A stretch of 64,000 nucleotides of DNA from contig DAOTHY010000003.1 in assembly GCA_035447925.1 (NCBI GenBank), positions 28,912 through 92,911 on the forward strand. Direction: 5' to 3'. The stretch is from JASUTC01 sp035447925. Its GTDB lineage: Bacteria; Thermotogota; Thermotogae; MWEM01. Shown here piece after piece: positions 25,965 to 33,690 of the stretch. Within the stretch, counting starts at the first letter, position 1, and each line of letters begins with the position of its first letter. Both the position numbers and the translations under genes were made by a program. The notes beneath the pieces are model-generated. The model did no database searches. It was not told the origin of the DNA and worked only from the letters and a program-made list of their open reading frames with translations.

Positions 25965-26768
25965 ATGGCAACAAGAATGAACGTGATTTTATTAAGAGAT
26001 TTTGCCCTTTTGGGAAAAAAGGGTGATTTTGTTGAAATAGAAAGTGATTATGCCAACTCCTACCTAATACCAGAAGGGATTGTCAAACAAATAACCGACA
26101 AAAGCATGATCATGGAGTTAAAAGAAAAACAAAAGCTCCGTCAAAAAGAAAGACAACAAGCCTTATCAGAAGATTCCAAAGCGTTATTATACCAATACAA
26201 TGATCCGGCGGCTGTTTTGGAAAATCATCCAATTATGGGGAAACTCCCTCCAATGGATTTCTCAGTGCATTTGCGTCATGCTCAAAAACAACAAATGAGC
26301 TGGGAATGGTATCCCCCACATCGATTGAACAGACTCCCTGCAGGCTACAAATTTGTCATTCTGCAATACAAAGGAACTCGATATCTGGGAACCTTTCATT
26401 ATCTTCAACAGCTCATGATCAGAAAAGTTCATTCGCCTTTAATCATTGATGGTTCGAATTTGGGATGGGTAAAAGGCAAACCAGCAATGGATCCGATATT
26501 TGATCTGTATGAATATATATCAGATAAATCAGAGAAATTTTTCTTCCCCTTTTTTTGGGCTTTTGACAAGTCTTTTAAAAGAAAATTATCAAAAACCGAG
26601 GGACGAGAGTTAAGCGAATTTTGCAGCTGGGGCGGGACCAAAATAGTAGATTACGCTGATGTTGAAATCTTTAAATTAGCGAAAAAACATCGAACCAAGT
26701 ACATCTTTTCTCAGGATCATTTTAAGCAGTATCATACTGAATTTTTTACGAGAATCACATACAGATAA
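25965..26768 (+). CDS. Ribosomal protein L9 N-domain fused to a NYN (Zc3h12a-like) ribonuclease domain
   Basis: A 267-residue protein of unusual build. Residues 5-52 match the N-terminal rRNA-binding domain of ribosomal protein L9 (MNVILLRDFALLGKKGDFVE, then SDYANSYLIPEG). Residues 45-70 form a charged helix like the start of L9's long connecting helix. Residues 70-155 are not recognised. Residues 158-260 resemble the NYN/Zc3h12a-like PIN nuclease: LIIDGSNLGW (Asp162), FWAFDKSFKRKL (Asp201), IVDYADVEIFKLAKK (Asp229, Asp232) and YIFSQDHFKQY (Asp251), giving a full set of acidic residues. The inferred role is an endoribonuclease docked on the large subunit at the L9 site. A true rplI is not in this window. 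ATG 25965 has AAAGGA at 9 bases; ATG 25977 would start exactly like L9. It is co-directional with the phosphatase and the kinase. Confidence 0.72.
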   Translation: MATRMNVILLRDFALLGKKGDFVEIESDYANSYLIPEGIVKQITDKSMIMELKEKQKLRQKERQQALSEDSKALLYQYNDPAAVLENHPIMGKLPPMDFSVHLRHAQKQQMSWEWYPPHRLNRLPAGYKFVILQYKGTRYLGTFHYLQQLMIRKVHSPLIIDGSNLGWVKGKPAMDPIFDLYEYISDKSEKFFFPFFWAFDKSFKRKLSKTEGRELSEFCSWGGTKIVDYADVEIFKLAKKHRTKYIFSQDHFKQYHTEFFTRITYR

Positions 26769-26788
26769 GGCCACGAGGGGTGATTAAG

Positions 26789-27958
26789 ATGGACAAATCA
26801 GAAGCCTTGCAAAAAGAAAATGAACATTTAAAGAAACGAATATTTGAGCTTGAACAGGAATTGAACGAACAAGATGCTTTGAATTTCCGTTGGGCGGGTA
26901 ATTTAGGAAGATGGGAATTGAATTTAAAAACCAAACAAGTGCGTTACAATTCTTTAAAGATTAAGGCTTTAGGTTATGAGGAAGGTGAATTCAATCCGGA
27001 TATGTATGGTTTTGTTAATCGAATCCACAAAGACGATTACGGGAAAACCATGCAAGCCATGAGAGATCATATCACTGGAAAAGAACCGGTGTATGAGGCT
27101 GAATACAGAATCAAAACTAAAAATGGAGATTATCGAACGTTTTACGACAGGGGTAAGATTATCAAGTTTGATGAATCAGGTGATGCGGAAATAGTAGCCG
27201 GGATTGTATTTGATATATCCGAGAAAAGGAAGATTGAAGAACAGCTGAAAGAAAGTGTGAAACAACTGAAATGGGAAAACAACCTAACCAACCAAATCTT
27301 ATCCATCATATCGCATGATCTAAGAGGAACCATCGGTGCTATTTCCTCGCTGATTGATCTGCTGTTGAATGAAGAGTACGAATTAGCTCCCACTGAAAAA
27401 GACCGTTTTCTATCAGATATGAACATTTCTGCCAAATCTTCTCTTTCTATTTTGGAGAATTTGCTCAATTGGTCACGTAATGTGAAAGGAAAGATTAAAG
27501 CGGATTTTTTGGTATTCAACCTGAATGAAGTGATCAATGATGTTTTGAGTTTTAATAAAAGTGTCTTTCGCACCAAATCCATTAGCTTATCGAACAACCT
27601 CAGCGAACTTATGTATATTAAAGGTGATCGCGACATGATTCATACCGTAATCAGGAATGTGATTTCGAATGCCTTAAAATTCACACAAAAGAACGGATAT
27701 ATTCAGATTGATCAGAACAAAGACGATGAAAAATTCTATATTACCGTGAAAGACACCGGTGTTGGTATGGATGAGAAGAGACTGAAAGAAATCAATTCAC
27801 CAAAAGTCAAATCAATGGAGGGGACTGACGGAGAAACGGGGACAGGGTTAGGGTTAGCTTTGGTTAGGGAATTTCTGGAGAAAAACAAAGGAAGTTTGGA
27901 AATACAAAGTGTTAAAGGAGAAGGGACAAAAATAATAATAGGATTGGAACAAGCATAA
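26789..27958 (+). CDS. Cytoplasmic PAS-sensor histidine kinase
   Basis: A 389-residue kinase with no transmembrane segment. It consists of an N-terminal coiled coil (1-35), a PAS/PAC domain (40-155, GYEEGEFNPDMYGFVNRIHKDD and EYRIKTKNGDYR), an HisKA helix with the phospho-acceptor His in SIISHDLRGTIGAI, and an HATPase domain with N box NVISNALKFT, G1 DTGVGMD and G2 GTGLGLALV. I chose ATG 26789, after GAGGGGTGATTAAG, over GTG 26780. No response regulator is adjacent. It follows the L9/NYN gene by 20 bases and probably ends the transcript. Confidence 0.88.
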   Translation: MDKSEALQKENEHLKKRIFELEQELNEQDALNFRWAGNLGRWELNLKTKQVRYNSLKIKALGYEEGEFNPDMYGFVNRIHKDDYGKTMQAMRDHITGKEPVYEAEYRIKTKNGDYRTFYDRGKIIKFDESGDAEIVAGIVFDISEKRKIEEQLKESVKQLKWENNLTNQILSIISHDLRGTIGAISSLIDLLLNEEYELAPTEKDRFLSDMNISAKSSLSILENLLNWSRNVKGKIKADFLVFNLNEVINDVLSFNKSVFRTKSISLSNNLSELMYIKGDRDMIHTVIRNVISNALKFTQKNGYIQIDQNKDDEKFYITVKDTGVGMDEKRLKEINSPKVKSMEGTDGETGTGLGLALVREFLEKNKGSLEIQSVKGEGTKIIIGLEQA

Positions 27959-28172
27959 AAAAATAGGCACAGCTGATGAAGTTGATTTTGTTCATTGAAG
28001 AAAGCGTTAGAATAAGATTTTTTAAAAAGTGATTATGGAGTTAATATAGAAGGTTCGTGCTGTACCTATTTTAAAAAAACATTTAATTGATTTAATAGCA
28101 AAACTATAAACATTCCATCAAAAAACAGGAAGATCCTGATTGATTAAACTTTTTTTTTGCTCATTTGCTATC
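27955..28172 (-). ncRNA. Candidate minus-strand non-coding RNA (about 215 nt)
   Basis: A near-consensus promoter on the minus strand (TTGACA, 17-base spacer, TATAGT; 28179-28207) points into a gene-free stretch. The predicted transcript first contains a small hairpin (CAGGA/TCCTG at 28126-28138) followed by T6. It ends with two arms, 28059-28071 and 27961-27973, that pair over 13 bp only if one U-G wobble is allowed on the minus strand (a C-A mismatch on the plus strand). The second arm runs straight into a T7 tract at the end of the kinase gene. No ORF of note lies inside. The long-range closing stem and length recall 6S-type RNAs, but I cannot assign a family. Confidence 0.4.
28126..28138 (-). 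terminator. Short terminator/attenuator hairpin in the candidate RNA
   Basis: On the minus strand CAGGA-TCT-TCCTG is followed by six T, with flanking ATCAA/TTGAT that can extend the stem. It would make a transcript of about 55 nt if it terminates efficiently. Confidence 0.35.
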
Positions 28173-28178
28173 GCAAGT

Positions 28179-28207
28179 ACTATACAACATATAATTCGGT
28201 TTGTCAA
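28179..28207 (-). promoter_or_regulatory. Near-consensus promoter reading into the gene-free region
   Basis: TTGACA at 28207-28202, a 17-base spacer, and TATAGT at 28184-28179 (minus strand). No coding gene lies downstream on this strand. Confidence 0.65.
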
Positions 28208-28381
28208 GTATTATCTTTTAATTTTTGTTTTCCGTTTGGTTTATTTTTTCTATGAACCGCCGGATTAGGGATATACAAATCAATATAGAGTTCTTTGTTG
28301 CTCAGGTTTTGAATGAATAACAAGAATATTTGATTTCAAAAAAGTAAAAATATCAACAATGTCTTGTGGTTGTGCGTTTGA

Positions 28382-28412
28382 TTGTACAAATAGAGATTTT
28401 TAGTTGTATAAT
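28382..28412 (+). promoter_or_regulatory. Promoter for the MFS gene
   Basis: TATAAT at 28407-28412 with TTGTAC at 28382-28387 (19-base spacer). The -35 overlaps the palindrome TTGTACAA, which could be an operator. It lies 32 bases before the GTG start. Confidence 0.5.
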
Positions 28413-28443
28413 CGAATAAAATTAAAAAAAAGGAGAATGGCAA

Positions 28444-29829
28444 GTGGTTGAACTCGATATCAAGAAGGCATTAAAATTATCAATGATAGAAGGTGCAGGA
28501 GCGAGTGTTTTTTTAATACTCATTCAAGGTTTTGTTTTTACAAAAATAGCCCTTGAATTTGGAGTGGATGAGCTTCTTCTTGGTTTTTTAATGGGGATAC
28601 AACTACTTAGTCAGGTGTTTCAAATCTTTGTACCGGCCATTATCAATCGTCTTCATAAAAGAAAACCCTTTGTTTTATTTTTTATTGCTGTATCCAGAGT
28701 TTTTTGGCTCCTGTTGCTCGTCATGTCTATTGTGGGGTGGGTGAATCAGGAATTATTCATCAGTATTATTTCATTAAGTTTTATCTTTGGTGCATTTGCC
28801 GGTAACGCCTGGACTTCTTGGATGCGAGATCTGATACCGGATAATAAAATGGGTTCTTTTTTTGGACTTCGAAATCTTATCAACACAGCGGTTTCTTTGA
28901 TCTTTACCTGGATTTTTTCAAGAATTCTTGAACACAGTCCGAATATACACGGGGTGCGATGGGTTATCCTGATTGGCTTTATTTGCGCAATTTGGAGTTT
29001 GTTTTTCTTATCTCGCCAATATGAACCACCGCTAAAGGATACACAATCGGGTAATTTTTTTAAATATATCATTTCAGATCGGAATTATGTTCGCCTCATT
29101 ATTTTTGGTGCATTCTGGAATTTCGCCATATTGTTTACAGCGCCATTTTTTTCATATCATCAGATTGAAAATCTAAAAATGAGTTTTTCATTTTTAGGAT
29201 ACCTCTCGATCACCTTCAGCGGTGTGATGATTTTGACGGTCATATTTTGGGGGAAACTGGCTGACAGAATTGGACATAAAAATGTATTAAGAATTGGGGT
29301 TGTTTTGGCATCAGCCGTCTCTATTATGTGGTTTTTTATGTCACCGCAAACATTGCATGTGTTGATGTGGGTGGATTCTTTCTTGGCAGGAACAGCCTGG
29401 TCTGCCATTAACCTGTCTATTTTTACCTTACCGTTGATTATCGGCGGCAAATCTGCCGGTCTCATTTACGGGTTCTTTTCAGCGTTTAACGGGATTTTTG
29501 GGTTTCTTGGTTCAATTTTGGGGGGGATAGCGGCAAAATCATTATCCGGATTTTCATTTAAATTTGCCGAAATGGATATGAACGGGTTACAGATTATGTT
29601 TTTAGCGGGAGGCTTGATGCGTCTCAGCTCTTTATTTTTTCTTAATAAAATCCAGGTCACCGGACACATTAGATTGCGCACGGTCCTTGGACAAAGAGTG
29701 GTTGATATTAACCGCAGATTATCTCGTGATTTGTTTGAACCGATACCCAGGTACATGTACATGAAATCCTTAGAAATCATGGCACCGAAGAAAGCTCAGT
29801 ACATCAAGAATGAAAGATCGCTTTTGTAA
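28444..29829 (+). CDS. Major facilitator superfamily transporter
   Basis: A 461-residue membrane protein with about twelve hydrophobic segments and an MFS fold; the loop between segments 8 and 9 region reads GKLADRIGHKN, the typical MFS basic loop. The substrate is unknown. The C-terminal 60 residues are cytoplasmic and charged. It starts with GTG after AAGGAGAATGG and has its own promoter. It is isolated: a 485-base gene-free region with a candidate RNA lies upstream, and two small minus-strand peptide genes lie downstream. Confidence 0.78.
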   Translation: MVELDIKKALKLSMIEGAGASVFLILIQGFVFTKIALEFGVDELLLGFLMGIQLLSQVFQIFVPAIINRLHKRKPFVLFFIAVSRVFWLLLLVMSIVGWVNQELFISIISLSFIFGAFAGNAWTSWMRDLIPDNKMGSFFGLRNLINTAVSLIFTWIFSRILEHSPNIHGVRWVILIGFICAIWSLFFLSRQYEPPLKDTQSGNFFKYIISDRNYVRLIIFGAFWNFAILFTAPFFSYHQIENLKMSFSFLGYLSITFSGVMILTVIFWGKLADRIGHKNVLRIGVVLASAVSIMWFFMSPQTLHVLMWVDSFLAGTAWSAINLSIFTLPLIIGGKSAGLIYGFFSAFNGIFGFLGSILGGIAAKSLSGFSFKFAEMDMNGLQIMFLAGGLMRLSSLFFLNKIQVTGHIRLRTVLGQRVVDINRRLSRDLFEPIPRYMYMKSLEIMAPKKAQYIKNERSLL

Positions 29830-29830
29830 A

Positions 29831-29871
29831 TAAAAAAAAATGTGGGAGTTTTTTTCAAAAACTCCCACATT
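29831..29871 (-). terminator. Strong terminator for the minus-strand peptide genes
   Basis: A perfect 15-bp stem (29839-29853 with 29857-29871), a 3-base loop and, on the minus strand, a long T run (A run at 29832-29840). It also lies just behind the MFS stop and may serve that gene, but the T run favours minus-strand transcription. Confidence 0.8.
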
Positions 29872-29894
29872 CGATATATGAACAATACTAACGG

Positions 29895-30008
29895 TTAAAA
29901 TCTCTCAGAAAACCAATAAGTCATATTTCTTGCTTGCTCAATCCCTTTAACGATTAAATCTTCTTCAACAAGGTTCTTTTTCGTATACGTTTTGAAAATT
30001 TTCATCAT
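29895..30008 (-). CDS. Small peptide gene 2 (37 residues)
   Basis: An ORF too short for normal gene finding but with a strong AGGAGG five bases before ATG 30008 (a second ATG follows at 30005). The peptide starts MMKIFKTYTKKNLVEEDL and ends MTYWFSERF. It shares with the upstream peptide a length of about 36, a Y-[ST]-K near residue 8-12, an EE in the middle and a Trp within the last 8 residues. There is no hydrophobic segment, so a type I toxin is unlikely. A signalling or modified-peptide precursor is a guess. A strong terminator follows its stop codon by 24 bases. Confidence 0.6.
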   Translation of the reverse strand: MMKIFKTYTKKNLVEEDLIVKGIEQARNMTYWFSERF

Positions 30009-30086
30009 TCATTCCTCCTTTTTACTATCCGTCATTTCATTCCTAAATCACACTGAAGTTTGAAATTCTGTCTTGTCAAAAAATGT

Positions 30087-30194
30087 TTAGTGCAGTCCTT
30101 GCATTGTCCAAAAAAATCTTTCTTTTTCCCTTTCAATTTGTTCTTCTATGGGTACTTTACTATATTCTCTAATATGGAAGCTATTCTTTTTCAT
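30087..30194 (-). CDS. Small peptide gene 1 (35 residues)
   Basis: A 35-residue ORF with AGGAGGG seven bases before ATG 30194. The peptide begins MKKNSFHIREYSKVPIEEQI and ends FFWTMQGLH. It resembles the peptide encoded 78 bases downstream in layout (Y-S-K, EE, C-terminal Trp) although overall identity is low. It lies 95 bases after the stop of the GGDEF gene on the same strand, with an imperfect dyad (30234-30264) in between. Function unknown. Confidence 0.6.
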   Translation of the reverse strand: MKKNSFHIREYSKVPIEEQIEREKERFFWTMQGLH

Positions 30195-30233
30195 TATTAT
30201 TCCCTCCTTTTAATGTCTTGATATAATAGACGG

Positions 30234-30264
30234 GTTAACCTTCTATAATATTTCAAGGTTTAAC
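30234..30264 (-). promoter_or_regulatory. Dyad between the GGDEF gene and the small peptide genes
   Basis: Inverted arms GTTAACCTT (30234-30242) and AAGGTTTAAC (30255-30264), identical apart from one bulged base, with a 12-base AT-rich centre. This could be an operator or an mRNA hairpin ahead of the peptide genes. Confidence 0.4.
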
Positions 30265-30289
30265 TATAAATAATAATCGATGCGCTATT

Positions 30290-31960
30290 TTATTGACTCG
30301 GATTTTTCCTTTTCTTTTGTTCATACATTTTGGAATCAGCGATTTGAATCATCTTTTCCAAATCATCGTTGTGGTTATCATTGATCAGCGTGATCCCATA
30401 ACTGATGGATAATGTCAGATCTTCGTGTATGATTTTTCCCTTTTCGTTAAGTATGGATTGAATCCTTTGAAGTATTTTTTCCGCTTTTGCTTCATCAGCT
30501 TTGATCAAAGCGATCACAAATTCATCTCCACCGATTCTTGAGATCAGATCTTCTGATCGGGTGCACATGAGAAGTGTTTCTCCGAGAAGGTTTAATGCCT
30601 TATCACCAAGGTTATGACCATAGTGATCGTTGATTTTCTTTAGGTGATCCATGTCAACGAAGACCAAAGACCAAGGATAAATGTCTTCGTTCATGAGGGG
30701 AATAATCTTTCTAAAAAATGTTCTTCTGTTTTCAACGCCGGTTAATTCATCGTGAGAAGCTAAAACTTCTAATCGGTCTTTTGCGATTTGCAGATTTTTA
30801 TTAACCTTGTTTTGTTTTTTTATCAGTGAGGTGATACGATGAGACATTATTTTAAAGGCGTTTCCTAACTTTTCAGTTTCTACGAAATCCGCATGTTTAT
30901 CAATGTCCGATAAACCGGATGCTGGATTTTTTTCGTAATCGTACACCTTTTTGATGATGATGTTCAGATTGTGGATCAATCTTTTAACCTGCTGATAGTT
31001 GATCAATAGCATAATGATCAAAATGGATGCAATGATGAGATTAAAAAGGACGAGAAAATGATTTTTAATCTTGATCAACTGAGAAAAGTCTATTTCGAAT
31101 TTAGTCCTAACAACGGGAGAAATTTCTTCAGGGTTAAAAAAATCTGAGTAAAGACTGGTGTAAACCAGGAATGTTTCCTTTGAGTGTTCTTTGTAGCTGT
31201 AGAGAGTGCTGTTTTCAGCCTTTTTAAACATCCTGATATCATCATTGGTGAGTTGGGGGAAATTCCCAAAGGGTTCGTGAGAAACGGTGTATACCGATAT
31301 ATTCTCAAGATAATCTGTGTTGTTTCCGAAGGCTATAAATTGATCGATAAATTTTTCTAGGGTATTGTCCTGAAGTCTTAAGCCGATTTCAAAGAAAGAA
31401 CCATCTGAAAGTCTATAGTACCCATATATCCTTGGAATTCCTGTTTTAACTTCATAGAGCATTTTATCAATATGGATATCTCCGATAGGCAAATCTTTTA
31501 GAAATTCCCAGTATTTAGGAACTACCTGATTTAATTCAATACCCAAATCATTCGGGTAATTGGTTTGGACAATAATCCCATCTTTTGAAATTAAATACCA
31601 GTCGAGAGATTCTGTTTGTTGATCCGGACTAATGGAATAGGTTTGAAGTTTCTGGGTTATTTGTTGAGTGGAAGCGTCTCGGTTGTTTTCGTACCAAAGT
31701 GTTGTATCTAAGAGGATTTTCTTGATTTGTGATCGATAAGAGTCCTGGAATCCTGCGTTCATTTCACTCCAGTTTTTCTGGTATGAAATCACACTGTTTA
31801 CAAGTGTGTTAAAGACGGGATCAAAGATATATTTGCGATAGCCTTTATCGAAGATGATGTTAATGACAATCAAAAAAAGTAAAAGAGATAATGCTAAAGT
31901 AATCATTTGTTTTTTTAACAGTGTATAGATAAAACTTCGTTTTTTCAAATCACCCCACAC
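30290..31960 (-). CDS. Membrane-bound diguanylate cyclase (GGDEF)
   Basis: Makes cyclic-di-GMP from GTP. Of the 556 residues, 18-35 are a membrane anchor, 36-295 an extracytoplasmic sensor region (Cache-like by layout), about 300-320 a second membrane segment, then a linker helix and a GGDEF domain (390-550) with SRIGGDEFVIAL intact and an RSED inhibitory I-site five residues before it. So it is a product-inhibited active cyclase. The start is GTG 31960 or TTG 31948; both lie in a sequence (GTGTGGGGT) that is complementary to a segment upstream of the promoter. The HD-GYP proteins at 22-24.6 kb could be its opponents. Confidence 0.88.
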   Translation of the reverse strand: MWGDLKKRSFIYTLLKKQMITLALSLLLFLIVINIIFDKGYRKYIFDPVFNTLVNSVISYQKNWSEMNAGFQDSYRSQIKKILLDTTLWYENNRDASTQQITQKLQTYSISPDQQTESLDWYLISKDGIIVQTNYPNDLGIELNQVVPKYWEFLKDLPIGDIHIDKMLYEVKTGIPRIYGYYRLSDGSFFEIGLRLQDNTLEKFIDQFIAFGNNTDYLENISVYTVSHEPFGNFPQLTNDDIRMFKKAENSTLYSYKEHSKETFLVYTSLYSDFFNPEEISPVVRTKFEIDFSQLIKIKNHFLVLFNLIIASILIIMLLINYQQVKRLIHNLNIIIKKVYDYEKNPASGLSDIDKHADFVETEKLGNAFKIMSHRITSLIKKQNKVNKNLQIAKDRLEVLASHDELTGVENRRTFFRKIIPLMNEDIYPWSLVFVDMDHLKKINDHYGHNLGDKALNLLGETLLMCTRSEDLISRIGGDEFVIALIKADEAKAEKILQRIQSILNEKGKIIHEDLTLSISYGITLINDNHNDDLEKMIQIADSKMYEQKKRKNPSQ

Positions 31961-31989
31961 CTTTTTTAAAATACCCTATTGGGTAGACG

Positions 31990-31998
31990 ATTATATCA
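31990..31998 (-). promoter_or_regulatory. Extended -10 promoter for the GGDEF gene
   Basis: Minus-strand TGATATAAT, 30 bases before the GTG start. A small hairpin (TACCC/GGGTA, 31972-31985) lies just downstream of the predicted start site. Confidence 0.5.
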
Positions 31999-32040
31999 TA
32001 TGGCAAAAGTGTGGGGTTATGCTTAAAAAAAGAAAGATAA

Positions 32041-32298
32041 TTATACGGGACTTTTGCGTCTTAAGTAATCTTTGACAGCATCATTTGTGAACTCCTGTAC
32101 ACTTTTTCCCTCGATTTTCGCCAGTTCTTTCAATACAGCCCAGTCTTTATCATCCAAATTCAATTTGATGATCATAATTTTGCCTTCGTTCATTTCGCTC
32201 ATCCACTTGTTGATATCCTTTAGGTTGTCTTTGATATTTTCGTTGATGATATTTTCAAAATCCTTCTCAAAATTATAATGATTTTTCTTCATCTTCAA
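32041..32298 (-). CDS. Small ribbon-helix-helix-like protein
   Basis: An 85-residue protein. The C-terminal half (IIKLNLDDKDWAVLKELA, then GKSVQEFTNDAVKDYLRRK) has the beta-strand/helix/helix pattern of CopG/Arc-type DNA-binding domains; the N-terminal half is a charged helix. It overlaps the end of the DUF4097 gene by 26 bases. The start is TTG 32298 (AAAGGA at six bases) or ATG 32292. As the last gene of the DUF2089 operon it may act as a second regulator or bind a partner protein. The family call is moderate. Confidence 0.55.
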   Translation of the reverse strand: MKMKKNHYNFEKDFENIINENIKDNLKDINKWMSEMNEGKIMIIKLNLDDKDWAVLKELAKIEGKSVQEFTNDAVKDYLRRKSPV

Positions 32299-33472
32299 CC
32301 ACGGTCCTTTCTGATTGCGAGTTTGTATCTTTATGTGTGTGATGGTTCTGCTCGTTTACTTCGGCTCGCATCTGTTCAATAAGCAGATTAATATGCTCTT
32401 CATCATATTCCAGAATCGTAAGCATTTCTTTGGCTTCTTCTAATGTGATGATACCTTGAAGATAGGTGTAAACGATTCTTTCAGCATCTGGGTCATGTTT
32501 GGATGTTTTTTCTTCCGGGATTTTTTCAGTTGTTGTCTGTGTGGCACTTTCATCAGTTTTAAAGATTAAATCACCTGAAACAGTTTTTGCGTTGATTTGG
32601 CCGCCTGCGCCATTTCCGAAAATAAACTCGTTTTTTCCTTTATTCGTAGGCTGTCTTTGTTTAAAAAAAGCATCACCCGATACGCTGACAAAACTCACAT
32701 TGGCATCAACAGGGGTTGTAAGGATATTGATATCCCCACTCACGGTATGGGTGTTCCAGGATACTTTTGGGTTGATGTTTTTGATCATGATATCCCCACT
32801 GACGGTTACAATCTTTGATAAAGTCGGAAGATTTCTAACTGCCACATCACCACTGACGTTATTGACTGACAGGTATTGCACTGTTGGAGAAATATGGTCG
32901 ATTTTGATATCACCTGATTTATCCGAACAGATTAATTGATTCACATCGACATCAAAAGAAGAAATATCGCCACTGAGCGAAGAAAAATTGCAATTTGATT
33001 TAGCTTGGATTTTTTGTGCTTTCAGATCGCCGGATTTTGTTGAGATGGTCAGTTCGTCGCATTGGGTATCATCGCATTGAATATCACCGGATGTTGATGA
33101 CAGGTTGAGAAGCTCACCCTTTATTTTTGATGTTTTAATCGACCCTGAAACCGTACTGATGGAGATCTTTTTTAGTGTATCCACCGGCAAATATATTTTT
33201 GCTTTGTATAAACTGCCAACTGAAGTGTTGATCGTAATGCCAAAGAATTTGACGATGTTACTTTTATCATCAAATCGGATGATGAGCTTTTGATCAATTC
33301 TGACTACCTCAACATCGCAATCTTCTTTTTCCCATATGACATCCCAGGACATTTCAGAAACAGGTTCTTGGACGCCTTCTAATTCAAAATCACCACCTAC
33401 AGTGGAGATAACGATTTCTTCGATACCGGTTAAATCTGTTTTTCCTTTTTTTTGATAAAAAGACATGTTCAT
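32273..33472 (-). CDS. DUF4097 beta-repeat protein with C-terminal SHOCT-like helices
   Basis: A 399-residue protein. Residues 15-310 are a DUF4097 beta-solenoid with at least ten repeats of a [ST]-x-SGDI/L type element. Residues 335-365 (DPDAERIVYTYLQGIITLEE, then AKEMLTILEYD) form a short helical module like the one at the end of the DUF2089 protein in the same operon. There is no signal peptide or anchor, so it is cytoplasmic or partner-bound. ATG 33466 is better spaced from GGGGTGA than ATG 33472. It lies 8 bases after a two-helix membrane protein. Function is unknown; operons of this kind are linked to envelope stress by context only. Confidence 0.75.
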   Translation of the reverse strand: MNMSFYQKKGKTDLTGIEEIVISTVGGDFELEGVQEPVSEMSWDVIWEKEDCDVEVVRIDQKLIIRFDDKSNIVKFFGITINTSVGSLYKAKIYLPVDTLKKISISTVSGSIKTSKIKGELLNLSSTSGDIQCDDTQCDELTISTKSGDLKAQKIQAKSNCNFSSLSGDISSFDVDVNQLICSDKSGDIKIDHISPTVQYLSVNNVSGDVAVRNLPTLSKIVTVSGDIMIKNINPKVSWNTHTVSGDINILTTPVDANVSFVSVSGDAFFKQRQPTNKGKNEFIFGNGAGGQINAKTVSGDLIFKTDESATQTTTEKIPEEKTSKHDPDAERIVYTYLQGIITLEEAKEMLTILEYDEEHINLLIEQMRAEVNEQNHHTHKDTNSQSERTVVEDEEKSL

Positions 33473-33480
33473 TCACCCCT

Positions 33481-33690
33481 TCAAGCAATTAAGGTTTTTA
33501 TCAACCAAATTAATCCAGCCACAGCAAGAATAATGATTAAAACAGGTAAGAATACCACCAATATACCCGCAAAGATTAATCCTACCAATACCACAGCACC
33601 AATTGCAACGAGAATGCCAATTATGGCTGGGAACATTTTAAAGGCCAAGATGATTAAAAAAACGGCTCCGAGAACAGATAGAATACTCAT
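33481..33690 (-). CDS. Small two-helix membrane protein
   Basis: A 69-residue, almost wholly hydrophobic protein with two or three membrane segments (MSILSVLGAVFLIILAFKMF at the start, LIWLIKTLIA at the end). It overlaps the DUF2089 gene by four bases (ATGA) and precedes the DUF4097 gene. It may tether the DUF4097 protein or sense membrane state; this is inference from operon structure, in the way LiaI/PspC-type proteins do. Confidence 0.65.
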   Translation of the reverse strand: MSILSVLGAVFLIILAFKMFPAIIGILVAIGAVVLVGLIFAGILVVFLPVLIIILAVAGLIWLIKTLIA

